Origin: Brevibacillus brevis | GTDB lineage: Bacteria > Bacillota > Bacilli > Brevibacillales > Brevibacillaceae | Length of the DNA: 64,000 nucleotides | Assembly (NCBI RefSeq): GCF_001039275.2 | Contig: NZ_CP030117.1 | Coordinates: forward strand, 5,993,001 to 6,057,000 | Direction of reading: 5' to 3' | Shown here: piece by piece, positions 59,431-64,000 of the stretch | Layout: every line of letters starts with the position of its first letter | Position numbering within the stretch: the stretch's first letter is position 1 | The notes under the pieces: model-generated | The model's input: only the letters and a program-made list of their open reading frames with translations | Told to the model about the DNA's origin: nothing | Databases searched by the model: none | Position numbers and translations under genes: made by a program

Positions 59431-60411
59431 ATGATCGTGCAAGATACCGTGCTGCGTAATGAGTGGATCGTCGCCTGTCGTTCGGTGGATGTGCAAGACC
59501 GCCCAATCCAGGTCACCATTATGGGCGAGCGGGTCGTCCTCTTCCGCAACGAAGAAGGAATCCATGCGTTTAAAGATCTCTGTATTCACAGAGGCGCTGC
59601 CCTGTCTCTGGGCTGTGTCCGAGAAGGAAAGCTGGTCTGTCCGTATCACGGATGGGAATATGAAGCATCCGGAGCCTGTGTCAAAATCCCTCAGCTGCCT
59701 GCTGATCAAGCGATTCCGGGTAAGGCGCGCGCTGTGTTATACGGCTGTGCAGAGCGTTATGGATTCGTGTGGGTGAATCTCGCCAACCAATCTCCTGAGT
59801 TTTTTCCCCTGCCGGAATTTGAGGATCATCGTTTTCGAAATGTCATTTGGGGGCCACAGACAGTAACGGCCAAGCCTCCACGCATCGTAGAGAACTTTTT
59901 GGATGTAGGCCATCTGGCTGTCGTGCATGAGGGGTATTTGGGTGTCGAAACGCATATGGAGATCGGGGATTACCGCGTTCACCGCGACGAGAACGGTGTC
60001 ATTCGTACGGATGAGATCAAGATTTTTCAGCCTGACCCGGACGGTACTGGTCAAGCGAAGCACGTTTATTACACCTACGAAATCCTCCGTCCACTCACGG
60101 TAAAATTTACGAAGCGCGATGCAGAAAACGGCAATCTGATGTCCATTTTGCTCACTGTGATGCCGCTGGATGAAGCGCGAAGCGTAGCTTATGGCGTCCT
60201 TTCTTTTAATTATGAGACGAACCTTTCCGATGAGGAAATCAATAGCTTCCAAAACCTCATCTTTGCACAAGATAAACCGATCGTGGAAAATCAAAAACCT
60301 GAGGACCTGCCACTCGATCTGCAAGTAGAGCTGTCCTTAAAATGCGACCGCGCGAGTATCGCATACCGTCAATACTTGACGGAGATGGGAGTCACGCACG
60401 GAACGGCATAA
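59431..60411 (+). CDS. Rieske non-heme iron oxygenase, alpha subunit
   Basis: 326 residues. Rieske cluster: C-x-H in LCIHRGAALSLGC and C-x2-H in CPYHGWEY. The mononuclear iron site lies in ENFLDVGHLAVVHEGYLG (Asn/Asp-x-x-His-x4-His). Terminal oxygenase of a ring-hydroxylating or demethylating system; no ferredoxin or reductase gene is adjacent, so it must borrow electrons. The substrate is unknown. AAAGGAG precedes the ATG. Confidence 0.9.
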   Translation: MIVQDTVLRNEWIVACRSVDVQDRPIQVTIMGERVVLFRNEEGIHAFKDLCIHRGAALSLGCVREGKLVCPYHGWEYEASGACVKIPQLPADQAIPGKARAVLYGCAERYGFVWVNLANQSPEFFPLPEFEDHRFRNVIWGPQTVTAKPPRIVENFLDVGHLAVVHEGYLGVETHMEIGDYRVHRDENGVIRTDEIKIFQPDPDGTGQAKHVYYTYEILRPLTVKFTKRDAENGNLMSILLTVMPLDEARSVAYGVLSFNYETNLSDEEINSFQNLIFAQDKPIVENQKPEDLPLDLQVELSLKCDRASIAYRQYLTEMGVTHGTA

Positions 60412-60424
60412 AGCGCAAACAGAA

Positions 60425-60474
60425 AGGACCTGTCAACCTGTGTTTGTTCACATAGGCTAACAGGTCCTCTTTTG
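60425..60474. terminator. Bidirectional terminator
   Basis: AGGACCTGT (60425-60433) pairs with ACAGGTCCT (60460-60468); T-rich tail. Confidence 0.8.
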
Positions 60475-60490
60475 CTTTCCAGTCTTGCTT

Positions 60491-61939
60491 TTATAAAAGC
60501 GGAGACAACAGGCGTGTCAACGATTCCAGCAAGCGCAAACGCAGTGGTCGGTTCACATACTCTCCCAATGTCATTTCCCGGCAATCAGCCAGATCGGAGA
60601 CAAACAGTTCCTCCAGCTCCTCTGCCATCTGCGAATCGTACATAAACGCATTCGTCTCGAAATTCAGCTTGAAGCTGCGAATATCGACATTGGCCGTTCC
60701 CACAGACGACAACTGAGTATCAACTACAATGGCTTTGGCGTGCATGAAGCCTTTTTCGTAGAGGTAGCAGCGCACACCGCTCTTTAACAAATCACCGAGA
60801 TAAGAGTGAGTCGCCCAGAATACCAACAAATGATCTGGCTTTCCAGGGACCATCACCCGCACATCTACCCCGGACATTGCCGCCATTTTTAGTGCGGTCA
60901 GCATACTTTCATCGGGAACGAAATAAGGCGTCTGCAAGTAAATCTTCTTCCGCGCCTTGTAAATCATCTTCAAAAAAGCATGTTTGATTTGTTCTTTTTC
61001 CGAGTTAGGCCCGCTTGATACGATCTGAACGCCAATCGTGCCCTCAGCCTCATGAATTTCTGGAAAATACGCAAGTGACTCATGCATTCTTTTCGGTGCA
61101 GACAAATTCCAGTCCAGGAAAAAGCGTGCTTGCAGCATGTACACCGCTCTTCCCTCAATGAGCAAATGGGTATCACGCCAATACCCCAGCTTCTTATCCT
61201 TGCCTAAGTATTCATCCCCGATGTTGAAGCCTCCGATATAGCCAATCTTGCCATCAATAATCGTCAGCTTGCGATGATTCCTGAAGTTGACCCGAAAATT
61301 AAGGAACGGAATCTTCGCCGGGAAAAAGGAGGCGACTTCTCCCCCAGCTTCTACCAACGGGCGCAGAAACCGGGATGAGACACCAGAGGAACCGACCGCA
61401 TCATAGAGCAATCGAACCTCGACGCCCTCCTTTGCCTTCTTCGTCAACAGTTGAATGAGCTGTTTCCCTAAATCATCGTCATTCAAAATATAGTAGAGCA
61501 AATGGATATGCTCGCGTGCTTCCTCCATCTGTTTGAACATGAGGTTGAACAGACTATGGCCTTCCTTAAAAACCTGAATGGTATTATCCTGCGTATAATA
61601 CGCTCCATCACTTACCACGTTCATGAAAATCATGTCGCGGTGTCTCTCCATCTCAGGGTCGTTCACCTGTAGTTCACCATGGGCAAGCAACTGCTTTTGT
61701 CTATCGACCGCAGCTCGAAAATGAGAAAATTCTCCTTCCTTGAGCCGATACAGCTTTTTCTTGCTTAGCTTATGTCCAAAAATCAGGTAAATGATAAACC
61801 CGATGCCCGGCAAAAACAGCAAAACCATCAACCAGGCCCAGGTTGCCGCAATGTTTCGCCTCTCCATGAAAATAAGAACGGCAGCCAAAATCAGGTTACC
61901 TATTGTAATAATCGCAAATATTTTTTCAGACATTGCCAT
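60491..61939 (-). CDS. cls: Cardiolipin synthase
   Basis: 482 residues. Two N-terminal hydrophobic helices, then two phospholipase-D HKD motifs: NHRKLTIIDGKIGYIGGFN and HAKAIVVDTQLSSVGTANVDIRS. Joins two phosphatidylglycerols to cardiolipin at the membrane. ATG 61939 (AGAGGTGG upstream) or the adjacent GTG 61942 is the start. Confidence 0.93.
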   Translation of the reverse strand: MAMSEKIFAIITIGNLILAAVLIFMERRNIAATWAWLMVLLFLPGIGFIIYLIFGHKLSKKKLYRLKEGEFSHFRAAVDRQKQLLAHGELQVNDPEMERHRDMIFMNVVSDGAYYTQDNTIQVFKEGHSLFNLMFKQMEEAREHIHLLYYILNDDDLGKQLIQLLTKKAKEGVEVRLLYDAVGSSGVSSRFLRPLVEAGGEVASFFPAKIPFLNFRVNFRNHRKLTIIDGKIGYIGGFNIGDEYLGKDKKLGYWRDTHLLIEGRAVYMLQARFFLDWNLSAPKRMHESLAYFPEIHEAEGTIGVQIVSSGPNSEKEQIKHAFLKMIYKARKKIYLQTPYFVPDESMLTALKMAAMSGVDVRVMVPGKPDHLLVFWATHSYLGDLLKSGVRCYLYEKGFMHAKAIVVDTQLSSVGTANVDIRSFKLNFETNAFMYDSQMAEELEELFVSDLADCREMTLGEYVNRPLRLRLLESLTRLLSPLL

Positions 61940-62021
61940 CACACCACATCCACCTCTAGGATTTCTCCCATCTTACAACATTTACTTACGGGATTCATCC
62001 TTCCTATCCATCTAGTTTGTC

Positions 62022-62966
62022 CTATGTTGCCAATAGTTTTCCACTCTTCATGATACATTTGTCGTCCAAATACACATCCGGCTCTTTGACAACCAGATCA
62101 ATATGTACCCCCGCGACAATCGTCCCGCCAAACGTGTTGTTGCTACCAAAGGCTACGTGAATCGTTCCGTACACCTTCTCGTCCTCTAACACAACTCCCG
62201 TGATACGCGCCTTGTCATTCGTTCCGATTCCGAATTCACCCAGCATCCGCCCATCTTGGTCTCCAAGCATTTGCAGGAGGCGTTCACCCGCTGTTCCTTC
62301 TGCCTCTGTGATCCGACCATTTTGGACCGTCAGCAGCAGGGGAGAATCAATTTTTCCGATACCCGCGATGGAGCCATCAACGAGGATTTGCCCCTCTGCT
62401 GTCCCTTCCAGTGGGGCGATATACGCTTCCCCGGAAGGCAAATTGCCGGATTCCCCCGGATTGACGTACATGCCTGTACTCGGCACACCATTGCGATCTG
62501 CGATGGAAAACGTCAGTGACTTACCCGCTTTTTCGATTCGCACGGTGCTTGCTTGGGTCAGCATCTCGGTCACGCGCTCGGTGAGTGCCTTTACTTGTGT
62601 ATAGTCAGCGGAAATCGCTCCCGCAAGGAACATGTCTTCCGTAATAGCTGGCATGGTAGCCAGTCTTGTACCATTTGCTGCTGCTTCTTTTCGTGCTTTT
62701 GTATGCGTCAAAGAGTGCTGGGTCACACATACCACCACATCTGCGCTCTTCATCGCCGCTGCAACAGCCTCAGGCGGCTCTTGACCAGACTTTTCCCGCT
62801 CCTTCATGACCATCAGCATCGCTTCTGCCCCGAGCTGTTTACCGGCTTCCCAGAGCGCCTCCCCGATGTCCCGCTTCCGCTCGTCGGCCACCACCAAAAA
62901 TGTCTCATTCGCCTGTAATGCCAAGCAATTCATCAAAATGGCTTTGCTGGATTCTATCAATGTCAT
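62022..62966 (-). CDS. Aminopeptidase-like protein of the M29/leucyl aminopeptidase group
   Basis: 314 residues from ATG 62966, with AAAGGGATG 11 bases upstream. SGNLPSGEAYIAPLEGTAEG, EFGIGTNDKARITG and HVAFGSNNTFGG resemble the metal-binding C-terminal part of M29 aminopeptidases and related ring-cleaving enzymes (NicX type); it is shorter than M29 peptidases (about 410). Reaction uncertain. Confidence 0.75.
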   Translation of the reverse strand: MTLIESSKAILMNCLALQANETFLVVADERKRDIGEALWEAGKQLGAEAMLMVMKEREKSGQEPPEAVAAAMKSADVVVCVTQHSLTHTKARKEAAANGTRLATMPAITEDMFLAGAISADYTQVKALTERVTEMLTQASTVRIEKAGKSLTFSIADRNGVPSTGMYVNPGESGNLPSGEAYIAPLEGTAEGQILVDGSIAGIGKIDSPLLLTVQNGRITEAEGTAGERLLQMLGDQDGRMLGEFGIGTNDKARITGVVLEDEKVYGTIHVAFGSNNTFGGTIVAGVHIDLVVKEPDVYLDDKCIMKSGKLLAT

Positions 62967-63090
62967 GTAAGAATCATCCCTTTTCATCTATACTTATGGT
63001 TAGATTATATCCACTTTTTTCTTGCAAACTCTTCTCTCTTCGCTAGATTGGATCGTTAGTCCTGCCCTTATTATGTTTATCGGAATCTTC

Positions 63091-63118
63091 TTGCTTTTGT
63101 TGTTAAATTTAGTATGAT
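63091..63118 (+). promoter_or_regulatory. Possible promoter TTGCTT-N16-TATGAT
   Basis: Lies in the divergent gap 62967-63261. A partial cre-like word (ATGAAAACGCTTAAG, 63129-63143) follows it. Confidence 0.5.
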
Positions 63119-63149
63119 TAGAATACAAATGAAAACGCTTAAGACAATG

Positions 63150-63197
63150 AGGTCTTCTACCCGCGCTTTATCAATAGGCGTGGGGAAGACCTTTTTC
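63150..63197 (+). terminator. Leader terminator before the HAD phosphatase gene
   Basis: AGGTCTTC pairs with GAAGACCT, with inner CCC/GGG pairs, then TTTTTC. It sits about 30 nt behind the possible promoter and before the gene, so it is either an attenuator or the end of a small RNA. Confidence 0.7.
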
Positions 63198-63208
63198 TTT
63201 TGAAAGAA

Positions 63209-63224
63209 ATGATAACGTTTTCAT
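63209..63224 (+). promoter_or_regulatory. cre-like site
   Basis: ATGATAACGTTTTCAT, an imperfect palindrome fitting the CcpA consensus TGWAARCGYTWNCW with one mismatch. Position is just upstream of the phosphatase ribosome binding site, where CcpA would act as a roadblock. Confidence 0.55.
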
Positions 63225-63261
63225 TTGAGGGATCGAGAAAAAGAAGAAGGGGATGACAACC

Positions 63262-64000
63262 ATGTCACACAGAAAAGCACAACCCAAAACGTGGTGGCTG
63301 ACCATGCTGATGATCGTCGCTCTATTCGCGATGCAGATGCCAGCTTTGGCCAAGGACACCAACGTGCAGTTGCTCGACAAGGGGAAATGGGCACCTGCGA
63401 CTTATCAAGCCGTCCATGAATTGATTGAGAAAAACGGCATCAAGAGTGCCTCCTACCATGCCAACAAAAAGCCGTATGTCGTTTTTGACTGGGACAATAC
63501 GAGCATCATGCATGACACAGAGGAAGCGCTGTTTGTTTACCAGATCAACCATTTGGCTTACAAGCTCACACCAGAAGAATTCGGGAAGGTCATCCGCACG
63601 AATGTACCAGAAGGACCGTTTTCCGATTCGTATAAAAATGTCGACGGCAAGCCTGTCTCACTCGATGCCATCGCGACTGATCTCGTAGCCGACTACACGT
63701 ACTTATATCAAAATTATCAAGGTCTTAAAGGAACGAAGTCGCTGGAGGAAGTAACAGCAACAGAGCAATTCGCCGATTTCAAAGCCAAGCTGTTTTTCTT
63801 GTATGAAGCGATCAACGATACGCACAGCAATACGATTGGCTATCCGTGGGTACTCTACCTCTTCACGAACATGACAGTGGAAGAAGTGCAACAGTTGGCG
63901 GAAGCATCCAATGATCTGGGCCTGGGCATGGCGATTCAAAAGGTAACCTGGACGAGCCCGAAATCATTGGCAGGCAAAACAGGCGTGGTGAAAGCCTCCC
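63262..64000 (+). CDS. Secreted HAD-type phosphatase (3' end off window)
   Basis: At least 246 residues from ATG 63262 (AAGGGG nine bases upstream). Signal peptide KTWWLTMLMIVALFAMQMPALA-KD. HAD motif I is VVFDWDNTSIMHD; later motifs lie beyond the window. Resembles extracytoplasmic acid-phosphatase-like HAD proteins. Preceded by a leader terminator and a cre-like site, suggesting carbon-source control. Substrate unknown. Confidence 0.8.
   Translation, partial: MSHRKAQPKTWWLTMLMIVALFAMQMPALAKDTNVQLLDKGKWAPATYQAVHELIEKNGIKSASYHANKKPYVVFDWDNTSIMHDTEEALFVYQINHLAYKLTPEEFGKVIRTNVPEGPFSDSYKNVDGKPVSLDAIATDLVADYTYLYQNYQGLKGTKSLEEVTATEQFADFKAKLFFLYEAINDTHSNTIGYPWVLYLFTNMTVEEVQQLAEASNDLGLGMAIQKVTWTSPKSLAGKTGVVKAS

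Overview
The window reads as chromosomal DNA of a spore-former-type Firmicute, most likely Brevibacillus or a close Paenibacillaceae relative. This assignment rests on my recognition of the proteins (a RocB, GlpP, Btr/FeuA and NupN set, plus a GlnRS), on strong AGGAGG ribosome binding sites, on SigA-type promoters and on Bacillus-style riboswitches; no search was run. I see no rRNA, tRNA, prophage, complete insertion sequence or CRISPR array. Both ends cut a gene: an RNA methyltransferase on the left and a secreted HAD phosphatase on the right.

Layout. 1-7.2 kb: single housekeeping genes (Fpg-like glycosylase, GNAT, ferredoxin, thiamine pyrophosphokinase, uracil-DNA glycosylase, arylamine N-acetyltransferase, and a heme-monooxygenase-like gene behind a promoter carrying a Fur box). 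7.2-10.1 kb: a PLP sulfur-amino-acid lyase and a sigma-54 activator, transcribed from a textbook sigma-54 promoter. 10.1-17.5 kb: a Tat-exported GMC dehydrogenase pair, a spore-type lipoprotein, a hydrolase and a complete ECF vitamin transporter. 17.5-22 kb: two hairpin repeats, an amino acid permease, GlnRS and a SET-domain protein. 22-26.2 kb: a GEMM-I (c-di-GMP type) riboswitch ahead of a secreted gamma-glutamyltransferase and a chemoreceptor. 26.2-32.7 kb: a glycerol-3-phosphate uptake operon (glpP, HAD phosphatase, ugpCAEB, glycerophosphodiesterase) with a PhoP-box promoter and a leader terminator suited to GlpP control. 32.7-35 kb: a SulP transporter and an ArsR regulator. 35.2-41.4 kb: a nucleoside ABC importer (nupNOPQ) with a nucleoside phosphorylase and a sulfite-oxidase-like protein. 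41.4-49.3 kb: a chemoreceptor, a MarR regulator, a COG2509 flavoprotein behind a purine riboswitch wired as an ON switch, and an aldolase/lactone-oxidase pair. 49.3-54.4 kb: an arginine or methylarginine catabolic locus (permease, DDAH, IclR regulator, RocB). 54.4-57.5 kb: OsmC, a Btr-like regulator and a siderophore-binding lipoprotein with a Fur box. The remainder: a purine permease, a Rieske oxygenase, cardiolipin synthase, an aminopeptidase and the phosphatase.

The most unusual signal is a family of four dispersed intergenic elements of about 180-270 bp (17561-17742, 17844-18064, 34899-35168, 57524-57792). Each folds into a long hairpin. Between families the paired arms differ almost completely in sequence yet remain complementary, while unpaired blocks are conserved (TAGTGG at the 5' side, a GGGGG-ATTGACTG-YCCG-CTCC core, an apical GTTTC..GAGG). 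That is the pattern expected of a structured RNA family or of a hairpin-ended mobile element. Three of the four sit just behind a stop codon in the sense direction. I do not recognise it as a named family.
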